Source: an uncultured Oscillospiraceae bacterium
GTDB lineage: Bacteria > Bacillota > Clostridia > Oscillospirales > Acutalibacteraceae
DNA length: 64,000 nt
Direction: 5' to 3'
Assembly (NCBI GenBank): GCA_900547105.1
Contig: URFL01000012.1
Span: 4,324 to 68,323 of the forward strand
The number at the start of each line of letters is the position of its first letter. The stretch's first letter is position 1. Made by a program: the position numbers and the translations under genes. The notes below the pieces were generated by a model. It searched no databases and was not told the DNA's origin. It was given only the letters and a program-made list of their open reading frames with translations. Positions 49,118 through 60,100 of this stretch are shown here, one piece after another.

Positions 49118-52100
49118 TTATGCTCTGGCACCGGGAAAGGTGTCGATCGCGCCGGTAGCGCGTTTCAAAATGAGCAATGCATCCGCTGCGGTTATGCCGG
49201 AGGTGCCGTCCACATCGGCGGCAATGGTCTGTGCTTTGGTGAGCGTTACCTTTTCGGCGGCGGTTTGCAGCGTCAGCAGCGCATCCACCGCGTCAATGCG
49301 ACCGTTTTCGTCCACATCGCCGGAGAGGATCGTCTTGACCGTCAGCGCCTGCTGTGCAGCGGTCAGCTCGCTCGCCGCTGCGTTCACTGCCTCCTGCGAA
49401 GCATAGGGGTTGTTGAGATACGCTTTGGCGAGCGCCAGCGTTTGCTCAAAGGCTTTCGCGGTTTCGGGGGTGTACATCGACAGTTCGTCCACCGTATCGG
49501 CGGCGGCGATCGCGGCGTTCAGTTCCGCCAAATCCACATTTGAGGTATCCGGTTTCTGGCTGTTGTCCACGATATACACATTGGCAATATCCATATAGTG
49601 GTCGATGGAGTTGGTTTTGTAGTTATCGAACATAAAGCCTTGGATAATGATGCGGCCGGTGGTCGCCCAGTCCATATTGCCGGTTTTGTTGGTGGGCGTT
49701 TTGTTCAGCGGAATGGACACATGGAGCTTTTGTTTGTCGCCGGAAATGATCGTGGGATCCATATTGCTGGAGAACAGGTTCCAACCGCAGTTGTTTTCGC
49801 CGTTCAGCTCGGCGGAACGCAGCTTGATGACCAGTTGGCTCCACATGGCGGTCGTGTCGATGGCTTCGTTGTCCGAACCAAACGCGATGTCCAGCTCCAA
49901 GCTGAGGGTGGAGCGGTCACCGTAACCGGACAAGTCGATGGGGTTTTGATCTGCCCATTTCCAGTCGGCATACAGCAAGCCGTCGCCGTTTTTCAGCACC
50001 CGGAACTTGCCGCTCATCGCGGAGAAGGTGCCGAGCAATCCGTAGGGATTCACCTGCACCGTGAAGGTGGTGGTTTTGCCTTCATAGCTCACGGTGAGCG
50101 TCTGCTTGGCGGCTTTCAGCCAGTCGTATCCGCTCACCATATCGTTGGTCACCGGCACCTCCTTTTGGGTACCGTCGGTGTAGGTGGCGAGAACGGTCGC
50201 GCCGGTGGTGTCCAACCGGTCACCCAGCAGATAGGTGGCCTTGTTCGGCAGGGTCTGCATCTCGATTTTGGACAGCGTCACGCCCGAGGGGGAGGTGACC
50301 GTCACAGTGTAGGTGGATACCCAACCGCCCGCACTGGTCACCGTGTAGGGGAGCGGCTGACCGAAATTTTGCTTGCCCGCGCGGTCGCATTGTGCGCCCT
50401 CCGCCAGCGTGACCGTGGGGGTCAACGCGGTCAGATCGGTGCCGTCCGGCACAATGGTGTGAATCTCTTTATCGATCTGGTTGATGCGGCCGGTCTGGCC
50501 GTTGACCGCAAAACCGGTGATCGCCGCCTGCACGTTTTGAATGTTGATGTAATGCTGGCTGGCGAGCAGATAGTAGCCGTTAAAATTGGGATGCAATCCG
50601 TCGCCGCCAATCAATGCGGTCTCTTTGCCTTGGGTCAGCTTGTTGAAATCGGTCAGGAAACAGCCCATTTCCGCCGCCACCTTGCGCTGGATCGGTGCAA
50701 TCTGGTTGTTGACAATATCCGGCTTGGCGCCCCAGTTGCCCGCGGTGAGATAGCCGGAGGGCGAGGTGCCGAAGATCACCGTGGCGCCGATCGCCTGGTA
50801 GGACGCGATCAGCTCTTTCAAGTCGCGCTCGTAATTTTGCGGGCTGTCGGCTTTCCAGTTGGTCACCAGCTTGTGCCCGCTCTGGCTGCCGACGCCCTGT
50901 TTCGAGTCGTTGGAGCCCAGCGTCAACAGTACAATATCCGGCTTGAAGTCCAGGCTCTGCTGATATTGCGGATGATTGATATACGCGCCGGAAACCGGAT
51001 TGTCGCCGTTTTCTTTAAGGCCGTCCTTTTGGGCGGTGGTGCTGTTGACACCGAAATGACCGACTTCGTAGCCGTCGCCCAAAAATTCTTCCAGCTGCTT
51101 CGGATACACCTCCTGCGCGGTCAGGCTGTCGCCGACACAGGCGACCTTCACGCGGGGCAGCTGGTTCACCGTTACGGTGTACGCGCGGGTGGAACCGTTT
51201 GCGCCAGTGATGGTGTAGGTCACCGGTTTTGTGAAATTCTGTGCTCCGGTGGGGGTGTAGCTTGCGCCCGGCTCCAGCGACAAAGCAGGGGTCAGCGTGG
51301 TGATGTCGGTGCCCGCGGGCAGAGTCAGTGACACGGTGTTCGCCGTCTGGTCGATCACACCGGCGGTCGCCGCGCGGTTGGCGCCGTTATCCACGCTGAA
51401 TGCGTTCAGCTGTGCGAACGCGTCGCGCACGACGGAGTCATACACCGAGGCGATCACGCCGTAACCGGTGGTGTTCAGATGCACACCGTCCTCGATGAAA
51501 TAATCCTTGGCACCGGCTTTGGTCGGCAGATAGGTTTCCGCAAACGGCAAGCCGAGTTCCGCCGCCGTCTGGCGCTGGCAGGGCACAATCTCGTTTTCCA
51601 GCGCGTCGTTGTCAAAGTTGACATGTCCGGCCATGGCGGGGGAGGTGCCGATGAGCACCAGCGGGTGCCACGGCAGGTTCTGGTATTCTTCGATCAGCGC
51701 GCGGTAATCCTCGCGGAAAGTGTTATCCGCGGTCCAGTTGCAGCGCTTGGCGTCGTTGCCGCCGATGGCGATGATGTACATATCCGCGTGGTACAGCTGG
51801 CTTTGCTGATACACGGTGTAATCCTTTGCCCAGTATTTGCCCGTTTCGGCATCCCAGTATTTTTCCACCGTCACCGGGTTGCCGTCCGCGTCCACGCCGC
51901 TGTCGATCACCACGCGATTGGCATCCATCCAGTTGGGGGTGATGGGATACAGCTCGGCAGTGCGATAGCCGTAATGGGCTTTGTCCGCCGCCGATTCGTT
52001 GTGACCGTTGTTCTGGGCGGTCGAACCGCTCATACCGAAGTTGGTGACTTCGTAACGGCTGCCTAACTTGGCTTGCAGTTGGGTGGGGTAAGAGGTGCCG

Positions 52101-53074
52101 CCCACGCCAACGGTGACGCTGTCACCGATGCAGGCAATTTTGATCTTATCGCGATTTTTCACCGTCACGGTGTAGGTCTTGCTGGCCTTACCGTCCGGCG
52201 AGGTGACGGTGTAGGTCACCGGTTTCGTGAAATTTTGCGCGCCGGATTTGTCCAGCTTCGCACCGTTCGCTACCGTGATATCCGGCGTCAGCGCGGTGAG
52301 CGCCGTGTCGGCGGGCACCAGCACGGTGATGGTGCTTGCGGTATCGTCGATGGTGCCGACCGCGCCTTTCACCACAAAGCGGGTGATGGCAGCCGACCAC
52401 ACACCCTGCAGCCCCTCATACATCATCTTCGCCATGGCGGTGTAGCCCGCATCGTTCGGGTGGATACCGTCGGCATAATTTTGAGGCGCGTTTTTGGTCA
52501 GCGCGTTGATATCGATGACCGGGCAGCCCATTTCCGCCGCCACTTTTTTCTGCAGCGGCACCACTTCGCCGGTCACCACCGCGTCGGCAATGGTGATGTT
52601 GGTGGCACCGACCGTCGGCGAGGTCGCCACGATCACCGTCGGGTGGGACGCGAGCGCACGGTAAGCCGTGATCATCGCTTTCATATCCGCTTCAAAATCC
52701 GCTTTGTGGGTCCAGTTGCTGGTTTTGGCATCGTTGGTGCCCAGCATCAGGATCACATAATCCGGTGCGAAATTCTGGCTGTCGGTGTATTGCTTTTCTT
52801 TTACATAGGGGTTGTCGCCGCTGCTCATCAGCGTGCGGCCGGACACACCAAAATTCTTCACCTCGTATCCGTCGCCCAACAGCTGCTGCAGCTGGGTGGG
52901 ATAATGGAACGCCGCGCTGGACGCTTGCGAACCGGCGGTGATGCTGTCGCCGACACAGGCGATCTTGATTTTTGTCGCGGCGCTGACGGTGCCGGTCATC
53001 GCCGGCAGCATCGCACAGCCGCACAGCGACAGCGATAAAATAGTGGATACAACTTTTCTCCAGGGAACGCGCAT
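49118..53074 (-). CDS. Triple-SGNH-hydrolase dockerin protein A
   Basis: 1318 aa from ATG 53074 (AAAGGAG). Signal peptide ~1-32. Three SGNH/GDSL esterase domains follow: ~34-225 (Ser44, Asn114, Asp202/His205), ~310-555 (Ser319, Asn440, Asp529/His532) and ~641-850 (Ser650, Asn722, Asp825/His828). Each is followed by an ~80-residue cadherin-like segment containing LTALTP ... AQNFTKPVTYTVT. Then come a Big_3 domain (~934-1008), the shared beta-rich module (~1012-1180), a FIVAR helical repeat (~1181-1245) and a C-terminal dockerin (~1250-1310, DVDENGRIDAVDAL, DVDGTSGITAADAL). All nine key residues of the three triads are present. It is probably a scaffold-docked acetylesterase or rhamnogalacturonan/xylan esterase. 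It is paralogous to the next two genes. Confidence 0.93.
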   Translation of the reverse strand: MRVPWRKVVSTILSLSLCGCAMLPAMTGTVSAATKIKIACVGDSITAGSQASSAAFHYPTQLQQLLGDGYEVKNFGVSGRTLMSSGDNPYVKEKQYTDSQNFAPDYVILMLGTNDAKTSNWTHKADFEADMKAMITAYRALASHPTVIVATSPTVGATNITIADAVVTGEVVPLQKKVAAEMGCPVIDINALTKNAPQNYADGIHPNDAGYTAMAKMMYEGLQGVWSAAITRFVVKGAVGTIDDTASTITVLVPADTALTALTPDITVANGAKLDKSGAQNFTKPVTYTVTSPDGKASKTYTVTVKNRDKIKIACIGDSVTVGVGGTSYPTQLQAKLGSRYEVTNFGMSGSTAQNNGHNESAADKAHYGYRTAELYPITPNWMDANRVVIDSGVDADGNPVTVEKYWDAETGKYWAKDYTVYQQSQLYHADMYIIAIGGNDAKRCNWTADNTFREDYRALIEEYQNLPWHPLVLIGTSPAMAGHVNFDNDALENEIVPCQRQTAAELGLPFAETYLPTKAGAKDYFIEDGVHLNTTGYGVIASVYDSVVRDAFAQLNAFSVDNGANRAATAGVIDQTANTVSLTLPAGTDITTLTPALSLEPGASYTPTGAQNFTKPVTYTITGANGSTRAYTVTVNQLPRVKVACVGDSLTAQEVYPKQLEEFLGDGYEVGHFGVNSTTAQKDGLKENGDNPVSGAYINHPQYQQSLDFKPDIVLLTLGSNDSKQGVGSQSGHKLVTNWKADSPQNYERDLKELIASYQAIGATVIFGTSPSGYLTAGNWGAKPDIVNNQIAPIQRKVAAEMGCFLTDFNKLTQGKETALIGGDGLHPNFNGYYLLASQHYINIQNVQAAITGFAVNGQTGRINQIDKEIHTIVPDGTDLTALTPTVTLAEGAQCDRAGKQNFGQPLPYTVTSAGGWVSTYTVTVTSPSGVTLSKIEMQTLPNKATYLLGDRLDTTGATVLATYTDGTQKEVPVTNDMVSGYDWLKAAKQTLTVSYEGKTTTFTVQVNPYGLLGTFSAMSGKFRVLKNGDGLLYADWKWADQNPIDLSGYGDRSTLSLELDIAFGSDNEAIDTTAMWSQLVIKLRSAELNGENNCGWNLFSSNMDPTIISGDKQKLHVSIPLNKTPTNKTGNMDWATTGRIIIQGFMFDNYKTNSIDHYMDIANVYIVDNSQKPDTSNVDLAELNAAIAAADTVDELSMYTPETAKAFEQTLALAKAYLNNPYASQEAVNAAASELTAAQQALTVKTILSGDVDENGRIDAVDALLTLQTAAEKVTLTKAQTIAADVDGTSGITAADALLILKRATGAIDTFPGARA

Positions 53075-53119
53075 AGATTATCTCTCCTTTCAGTGCCTTG
53101 CAGCACTTTCTCCAACCAA

Positions 53120-53173
53120 AGTATAGCACGATTCAGTCAAAATAGATAGCATTTTCTGATATAAATATAGCAC
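53120..53173 (-). promoter_or_regulatory. Promoter of SGNH gene A with three nTGCTA boxes
   Basis: On the minus strand GTGCTA (53168-53173), ATGCTA (53147-53152) and GTGCTA (53124-53129), at 21- and 23-bp steps. The last overlaps an extended -10, TGC-TATACT. No -35 at 17 bp. Confidence 0.7.
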
Positions 53174-53190
53174 AATCTTATAAAGGAAAT

Positions 53191-53222
53191 CCCCGCCGTT
53201 ACCCATCGGGCAACAGCGGGGA
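53191..53222 (-). terminator. Terminator downstream of SGNH gene B
   Basis: CCCCGC/GCGGGG outer stem with inner GTT-CCC/GGG-AAC pairing, then minus-strand ATTTCCTTT. Confidence 0.65.
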
Positions 53223-53238
53223 GGTTGGCTTGGAACAA

Positions 53239-56200
53239 TTACGCTTTTTCGCCGGGGAAGGTGTCAATCGCGCCGGTAGCGCGTTTCAAAATGAGCAGCG
53301 CATCCGCTGCGCTCACACCCGCTTCGCCGTCTACATCGGCGGCAATGGTCTGCGCTTTGGTGAGCGTCACCTTGTCGGCGGCAGCTTGCAGCGTCAGCAG
53401 CGCGTCCACCGTGTCAATGCGGCCATTTTCGTCCACATCGCCGGAGGTGATGGCTTTGGCTGCCAGCGCCTGCTGCGCAGCGGTCAGCTCGCTCGCCGCT
53501 GCGTTCACCGCTTCCTGCGTGGCGTAGGGGTTGCTGAGATACGCTTTGGCGAGCGTCAGCGCCTGCTCAAAGGTTTTCACGCTTTCGGGGGTATACAGCG
53601 AGAAATCGTCGATTGCATTCGCCGTGTCCACCGCGGCTTGCAGCGCGGTCACATCCGGCGTAGCGGGCGTTTGGGTGGTGTCCACGATCCGCACATTGGA
53701 GATGCTCATGCTGTGCTGGATCGAACCGGTTTTGTACTCGTTGTACAGGGGACTGGTGACGATAATGCGGTTCACCGTTGCCCAGTCCATAAGACCGCGC
53801 TTGTTGGTTTGGCGGGTATTCAGCGGGATGGCAATATGCACCGTTTTGCCGCCGTCGACAGAGGTGAACTGCACCGCCGATTGGTTGCCCAGCGGGTCGG
53901 TTTTGTTCAGCGAGCCGACTTTCAAATCCCAACCATAGTTGTGTTCGGAGTTGGAATCGTAGTTGCCGCCGTTGATTTTCAGATCGGGGTCGCCTTCTTT
54001 ATCCTTCACCTCGGCGGAACGCAGCTTGACCGTCAGCCCTTGCCACATCTTGGCGGGGTCCACATCCGGATTTTCCGAATCAAACTGTATATCCAGCTCC
54101 AGCTGCACCGTGGAGCGGTCGCCGTAACCGGACAGGTCGATCGTTGGGGTGTCGGCGTTTTTCCAGTTGGCATACAGATATCCTTCGCCGTCCTTCAATA
54201 CGGTGTGTTTGCCGCTCATCGTGGAGAAGGTGCCCAGCAATCCATAGGGATTGACCTGCACGGTAAAGGTGGTGGTTTTGCCCTCGTAGCTTACGGTCAG
54301 CTCCTGCTTGGTGGCGCTTAACCAGTCGTAACCGCTCACCATATCGGCGGTTACCGCTACAGTCTTGCGTGTGCCGTCGGTGTAGATCGCGTCGATCGCG
54401 GCACCGGTGGTGTCCAATGCCTCGCCCAGCAGATAGGTGGTTTTTTCCGGCTGGCTCTTCATTTCCAGCTTATACACCGCCACGCCGGAGGGGGAGGTTA
54501 CCGACACAGCATAGTCGGTGACCCAGCCGTTCGCACCGGTCACGGTGTAGGTGAGCGGCGCGCTAAAATTCTGGGCACCGGTGCGGTTGCACTGCGCGCC
54601 ATCAGACAGCGTCAGGGTGGGGGTGAGCGCGGTCAGATCGGTGCCGTCCGGCACGGTGACATGAATCGTTTTGTCGATCTGGCTGATCACCGCGGGATAC
54701 TCACCGATGGAGAAGCTGGTGATCGCCGCCTGCACGCCTTGCACACACTTGTACACTTCGTGCGCCAGCAGCTGATAGCCGGCGGTGTTGGGATGCAGCC
54801 CATCGCCGCCGATATACGTGGACTCTTTGCCTTGGGTCATTTTGTTAAAGTCCACGAGGAAGCAACCCATATCCGCCGCCACCTTGCGCTGGATGGGGGT
54901 GATTTCGGCATTGACAATTTCCGGCCGCGCCGCCCAGTTGCCCGGCGTGGCGTAGCCGGAGGGCGAGGTCGCCAAGATAATGGTGGGGTGGGTGTCCAGA
55001 TCCTGATAGGATTTGACCAGCGCCTTCAGGTCGCGCTCGTAGTTTTGCGGGCTGTCGGCTTTCCAGTTGGTCACCAGCTTGTGCCCGTTGTAGGTTTGTC
55101 CATCGCCCTGCTTGGAATCGTTGGCGCCGATCATAATAACCACGATGTTGGCGCCAAACGCCAGGCTGGGCTTGTATTGGTCGCTGTTGATGTACGCGCC
55201 GGATACGGGGTTGGCGCCATTTTCCTTGAGTCCATCCTGCTGCGCTGTGGTGCTGTTGCGGCCAAAGCGACCAACTTCATACCCGTTACCCAAGGCAGCT
55301 TCCAGCGCGTTCGGGTAGGTTTCGGCTTGGGTCATGCTGTCGCCGACGCAGGCGATCTTCACATTCGGCAGCACCTTCGCCGTCACGGTGTAGGCGCGGG
55401 TGGTGGTGCCGTCGGCAGCGGTGACGGTGTAGGTCACCGGCTTGGTGAAATCCTGTGCGCCGGTGGGGGTGTAGGTCGCGCCCTTTGCCAGAGTCAGGGT
55501 GGGGGCAAGCGCGGTCAGATTGGTGCCGGGTGCCAGCGTCAGCGCGATGGTGCTGGCGTTCTCGTCAATCACACCGGTGACCTTATTTTTGATTTTTTCG
55601 GCAAAAATGCTGCCTAACAGCACGCAACCGTCCTCGGTGGGGTGAATGCCGTCCCAAAATTTATCCGCGGCATCCTTGGTGGCGTTGTGCACCTCGACCA
55701 ACGGACAGCCCAAATCGGCGGCAACCTTGCGCTGAAGGGGTGCAATCTCGTTGTGCAAAACCGTTTCTTGAATCCCGTGGGCGGTGGAATGAGCCGTGGG
55801 GGAGGTGGCCAGATACACGACCGGATGAGAGGGCAAGTCGCGATATGTCTGCACCAATGCGCGCAACTCCCGTTCGTATTGATCACCAAGGCGTGTCCAG
55901 TTTTCGGCCTTGGAATCGTTGGTGCCCAGCATAATGGTCACTATATCCGGCTTAAACGCCAAACTTTTCTGGTACGTATCGGTCAGTGTATAACCGTTAC
56001 CGTTGGCACTGTCTTTTAGAAGCGTTTTGCCGGAATTGCCAAAGTTGCCTACTTCATAGTTGTCGCCCAGCGACTCTTGCAAATAAGGAATATAGCTGTG
56101 CCGTACACCATTGCTGTCCACAGACACAGCGGTGATGCTGTCGCCGACGCAGGCGATTTTCATTTTTGATGCGGCGTTGGTGTCGGCGCGATCGGTGGCG

Positions 56201-56925
56201 TTTGACACGGCAAACCGACGAATCCGGGTGACCGCTTGCTGCACACCTTTTTGCATCGCAGCCGCTGCCACGGCGTAGCCGTCGTTGTTCAGATGCACGC
56301 CGTCGCTGTAGTAGTCGGGGTGTCCTTTGGTTACCTCGTTCATGTCGATCAGCCCCAGCCCCAGTTCCGCGGCGACGCGGCGCTGCAACGGCGCAATTTC
56401 ACCGGTGACGACCGCATCGTTGATGGTCCAGCTGGTGGATTTCACGGTGGGGGAGGTGGCAATCAGCACCGTCGGCTGCTGCGGCTGCGTGCGGTAATCG
56501 TCGATCAGCGCGCGCAGATCGCGCTCATAGTGGTTGGCACCGCCTTTCCAGTTGGCATCCTTAGAATCGTTGGTGCCGAGCATGATGATGACGATATCGG
56601 CGCCGTAATTCAAGCTGTTTTGGTAATAACCGGCGGTGGTACGATAGCCATGCGGGCTGGTGCCGTCCACGCCGTCATCCTGTGCAGTGGAGCCGCTGTA
56701 GCCGAAGTTTTTCACCTCGTACTTGCTGCCCAGCAACGCTTGCAGCTGGGTGGGATAGGATTGGCCGTTTTGACTGCCGACACCGGCAGTGATGCTGTCG
56801 CCAACGCAGGCGATTTTGATTTTTGCCTCGGCGCTGGCGGTGCCGCTGAACATCGGCAGCACAGCGGTGCCACACAACGCCAGCGACAGGGCGGTGGATA
56901 CTAGTTTCTTCCATGTTGAACGCAT
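53239..56925 (-). CDS. Triple-SGNH-hydrolase dockerin protein B
   Basis: 1228 aa from ATG 56925 (AAGGGAGAG ~10 nt upstream; a further ATG 27 bp upstream would include the RBS). Signal peptide ~1-32 and three SGNH domains with nucleophiles Ser44, Ser263 and Ser530 and DG-x-H pairs near 211, 428 and 711. GTND or GAND blocks are intact. Unlike paralogues A and C, the first two esterase domains are joined directly without the cadherin-like spacer. Spacers follow domains 2 and 3, then Big_3 (~820-890), the shared beta-module (~895-1085, with an extra insert around KDKEGDPDLKINGGNYDSN), FIVAR and dockerin (DVDENGRIDTVDAL, DVDGEAGVSAADAL). Sequence is more diverged in domain 2 than in the tail. Confidence 0.93.
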   Translation of the reverse strand: MRSTWKKLVSTALSLALCGTAVLPMFSGTASAEAKIKIACVGDSITAGVGSQNGQSYPTQLQALLGSKYEVKNFGYSGSTAQDDGVDGTSPHGYRTTAGYYQNSLNYGADIVIIMLGTNDSKDANWKGGANHYERDLRALIDDYRTQPQQPTVLIATSPTVKSTSWTINDAVVTGEIAPLQRRVAAELGLGLIDMNEVTKGHPDYYSDGVHLNNDGYAVAAAAMQKGVQQAVTRIRRFAVSNATDRADTNAASKMKIACVGDSITAVSVDSNGVRHSYIPYLQESLGDNYEVGNFGNSGKTLLKDSANGNGYTLTDTYQKSLAFKPDIVTIMLGTNDSKAENWTRLGDQYERELRALVQTYRDLPSHPVVYLATSPTAHSTAHGIQETVLHNEIAPLQRKVAADLGCPLVEVHNATKDAADKFWDGIHPTEDGCVLLGSIFAEKIKNKVTGVIDENASTIALTLAPGTNLTALAPTLTLAKGATYTPTGAQDFTKPVTYTVTAADGTTTRAYTVTAKVLPNVKIACVGDSMTQAETYPNALEAALGNGYEVGRFGRNSTTAQQDGLKENGANPVSGAYINSDQYKPSLAFGANIVVIMIGANDSKQGDGQTYNGHKLVTNWKADSPQNYERDLKALVKSYQDLDTHPTIILATSPSGYATPGNWAARPEIVNAEITPIQRKVAADMGCFLVDFNKMTQGKESTYIGGDGLHPNTAGYQLLAHEVYKCVQGVQAAITSFSIGEYPAVISQIDKTIHVTVPDGTDLTALTPTLTLSDGAQCNRTGAQNFSAPLTYTVTGANGWVTDYAVSVTSPSGVAVYKLEMKSQPEKTTYLLGEALDTTGAAIDAIYTDGTRKTVAVTADMVSGYDWLSATKQELTVSYEGKTTTFTVQVNPYGLLGTFSTMSGKHTVLKDGEGYLYANWKNADTPTIDLSGYGDRSTVQLELDIQFDSENPDVDPAKMWQGLTVKLRSAEVKDKEGDPDLKINGGNYDSNSEHNYGWDLKVGSLNKTDPLGNQSAVQFTSVDGGKTVHIAIPLNTRQTNKRGLMDWATVNRIIVTSPLYNEYKTGSIQHSMSISNVRIVDTTQTPATPDVTALQAAVDTANAIDDFSLYTPESVKTFEQALTLAKAYLSNPYATQEAVNAAASELTAAQQALAAKAITSGDVDENGRIDTVDALLTLQAAADKVTLTKAQTIAADVDGEAGVSAADALLILKRATGAIDTFPGEKA

Positions 56926-56974
56926 CGAATCGTTCTCTCCCTTCCTTTTCAAAACCTATACGGTTTCCATGTAA

Positions 56975-57028
56975 AGTGTAGCACGATTTCGGCGGGAAGA
57001 ATAGGAATATCTTATACGAAATTAGCAC
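56975..57028 (-). promoter_or_regulatory. Promoter of SGNH gene B with three nTGCTA-type boxes
   Basis: On the minus strand GTGCTA (57023-57028), TTCCTA (57002-57007, diverged) and GTGCTA (56979-56984), at the same 21- and 23-bp steps as gene A. Extended -10 TGC-TACACT. Confidence 0.65.
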
Positions 57029-57044
57029 AATCTTGTAAAAATAA

Positions 57045-57080
57045 AATCCTGCCCTCGCCACGAACGGCAAGGGCAGGATT
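57045..57080 (-). terminator. Terminator downstream of SGNH gene C
   Basis: AATCCTGCCCT/AGGGCAGGATT stem (11 bp, extended by CGCC/GGC) with minus-strand TTTTATTTTTAC tail. Confidence 0.85.
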
Positions 57081-57110
57081 CATCAAAGAATGGATGCTAT
57101 GGAAAGAAAG

Positions 57111-60100
57111 TTATGCTTTTTCGCCGGGGAAGGTGCCGATCGCGCCGGTAGCGCGTTTCAAAATGAGCAACGCATCCGCTGCGCTCACACCCGCTTCGCC
57201 GTCTACATCAGCGGCAATGGTCTGCGCTTTGGTGAGCGTCACCTTTTGGGCGGCGGCTTGCAGCGTCAGCAACGCGTCCACCGCGTCAATGCGGCCATTT
57301 TCGTCCACATCGCCGGAGAGGATCGTCTTGGCTGTCAGCGCCTGCTGTGCAGCGGTCAGCTCGCTCGCCGCTGTGTCCACCGCTTCCTGCGTGGCGTAGG
57401 GATTGCTGAGATACGCTTTGGCGAGCGTCAGCGACTGTTCAAAGGCTTTCGCGGTTTCGGGCGTATACATCGACAGCTCGTCCACCGTATCGGTGGCGGC
57501 GATCGCAGCGTTTAGCTCCGCCAGATCCACGGTGGAGGTGTCCGGCTTCTGGCTGTTATCCACAATATACACGTTGGAAATATCCATGTAGTGGTCGATG
57601 GAATTGGGCGCATAGCTGTCCGGCATAAAGCCTTGGATGATGATGCGGCCGGTGGTTGCCCAATCCATATTGCCGGTTTTGTTGGTGGGCGTTTTGTTCA
57701 GCGGAATGGACACATGAAACGCCGATTGTCCCGCGAATTGGGTCTGCGGGTTCAGATTCCAGCCGCAGTTGTTTTCGCCGTCCAATTCGTCGGAGCGCAG
57801 CTTGATGACCAGCTCACGGCACATTTTGGCGGTATCCACATTCTGACTGGAACCAAATGCGATGTCCAGCTCCAAGCTGAGGGTGGAGCGGTCGCCGTAA
57901 CCGGACAGGTCGATTTTTTCCTGATCCGCCCATTTCCAGTCGGCGTACAGCAAGCTGTCGCCGTTGTTCAACACCCGGAATTTGCCGCTCATCGCGGAGA
58001 AACTGCCGAGTAAGCCGTAGGGGTTGACCTGCACGGTAAAGGTGGTGGTCTTGCCCTCGAAGCTTACGGTGAGCGTTTGCTTAGCGGCCTTCAGCCAGTC
58101 GTAGCCGCTCACCATATCCGCCGTCACCGGCACTTCCTTTTGGGTGCCGTCGGTGTAGGTGGCAAGAATGGCAGCGCCGGTGGTATCCAACCGGTCGCCC
58201 ACCAGATAAGTCGTCTTGTCCGGCGGGGTTTGCATCTCAATTTTGGACAGGGTCACGCCCGAGGGAGAGGTGACCGCCACGGTGTAGGCGGATACCCAGC
58301 CGCCTGCGCTGGTCACGGTGTAGGTGAGCGGTCGGCCGAAATTCTGGGTGCCCGCGCGGTCGCATTGCGCGCCCGCCGCCAGCGTGACCGCCGGGGTCAG
58401 CGCGGTCAGATCGGTGCCGTCCGGCACGGTCACATGAACGGTCTTGTCCACTTGGCTGATAACACCGGTGTGGTTGTCAATGGCAAACCCGTTGATCGCC
58501 GCTGTATAGTCCTGGATATTGGTATAATACATGCCGGCGAGCAGATAGTAGCCCTCAAAATTGGGATGGTCGCCGTCGCCGCTCAGCAGCTCGCTTTCGT
58601 GACCCTTGGTCGCCGCGTTAAAGTCCACCAGGAAGCATCCGGTCTTGTCCGCCACCTTGCGTTGGATCGGCACGATCTGGTTGTTGACGATGTCCGGCTT
58701 CACGCCCCAGTTATCCGGCGTTTCTATCCCGGAGGGGGCAGTGGCGAGGATCACCGTCGCGCCGATGTCCTGATACGAGGTGATCAGCACGGTGAGATCG
58801 CGCTCATAATTTTGGGCGCTGCCGGCTTTCCAGTTGGTCACCAGATCGTACCCGCTTTGGGTTTTGCCGGCGCCTTGCTTCGAGTCGTTGGAACCCATCA
58901 GCAACAGCACCACATCGGGATTATACTCCAAACTCTGCTGATATTCGGGGTGGTAAATGTAGGCACCGCGTTTGTCGCCGGTTTCCTTTTGACCGTCGAT
59001 CTGAACGGTGGTGCTGTTCACACCAAACCGACCGATGTCATAGCCGCCGCCCAAAAAGCTCTCCAAATCGGCAAGGAATTCGGGCTCGACCGCCAAGCTG
59101 TCGCCGACGCAGGCGATCTTGCACTTGGGCAGCTGCTTCACCGTTACTTTGTAGGCGCGGGTGGAACCGTCCGCGCCGGTGATGGTGTAGGTCACCGGCC
59201 GTATGAAATTCTGCGCGCCGGTGGGGGTGTAGGTCGCGCCCGGCTCCAACGAGAGAGTGGGGGTGAGCGCGTTGATGTTTACCCCGGCGGGCACCGTCAG
59301 CGACACGGTGTTCGCTGACTGGTCGATCACCCCGGCGGTCGCGGTGCGGTTAGCGCCGTTGTCCACGCTGAACGCGTTCAACTGCGCCAGTGTGCTTTGC
59401 ACCACCGGTTTCATCACTTTGGCGACGGCTTCATACCCGGCATCGTTCAGATGCTCGCCGTCCTCAATAAAGAAGCGATCCCGCCCGACAACGGTAGCGC
59501 CGTAGCTGTCCACCATCGGCAGCCCCAGCTCAGCGATGGCTTTGCGCTGATACGGCACGATCACCTCATCCATGGTTTTGGACACGACAGTCCCCTCCAC
59601 CATGGCGGGTGAGGTGCTGACAATCACCAGCGGATGCCACGGCAGATCGCAGTATTCCCGGATCAGATCGACATAATCCTGCTCAAAGGTGTTGTCCTCT
59701 CCCTGGTTACAGGGCTTGGCGTCGTTGCCGCCCATCGAGATGATGTAGACGTCCGCGCGGTACAGCTGGCTTTGCTGGTACACGGTGTATTCTTTCGCCC
59801 AGTATTTGCCGGTGTCGGCATCCCAGAATTTGTCCACCGTTACCGGGTTGCCGTTCAAATCCACACCGCTGTCGATCACCACCCGGCTGTTGTCCATCCA
59901 ATCGGGGGTGATGGGGAACAGCTCGGCGGTGCGATAGCCGAAATGGGCGGTTTCGCCGACGGGGCTCTGGTCGTGGGCGTTGTTTTGCGCCGCCGAACCG
60001 CTCACACCGAAGTTTTTCACCTCATAATAGCGGCTGCCCAGCATCTGCTCCAGCTGGTCGGGATAGGATTTACCGCCCGAATTGCCCACGCCGACGGTAA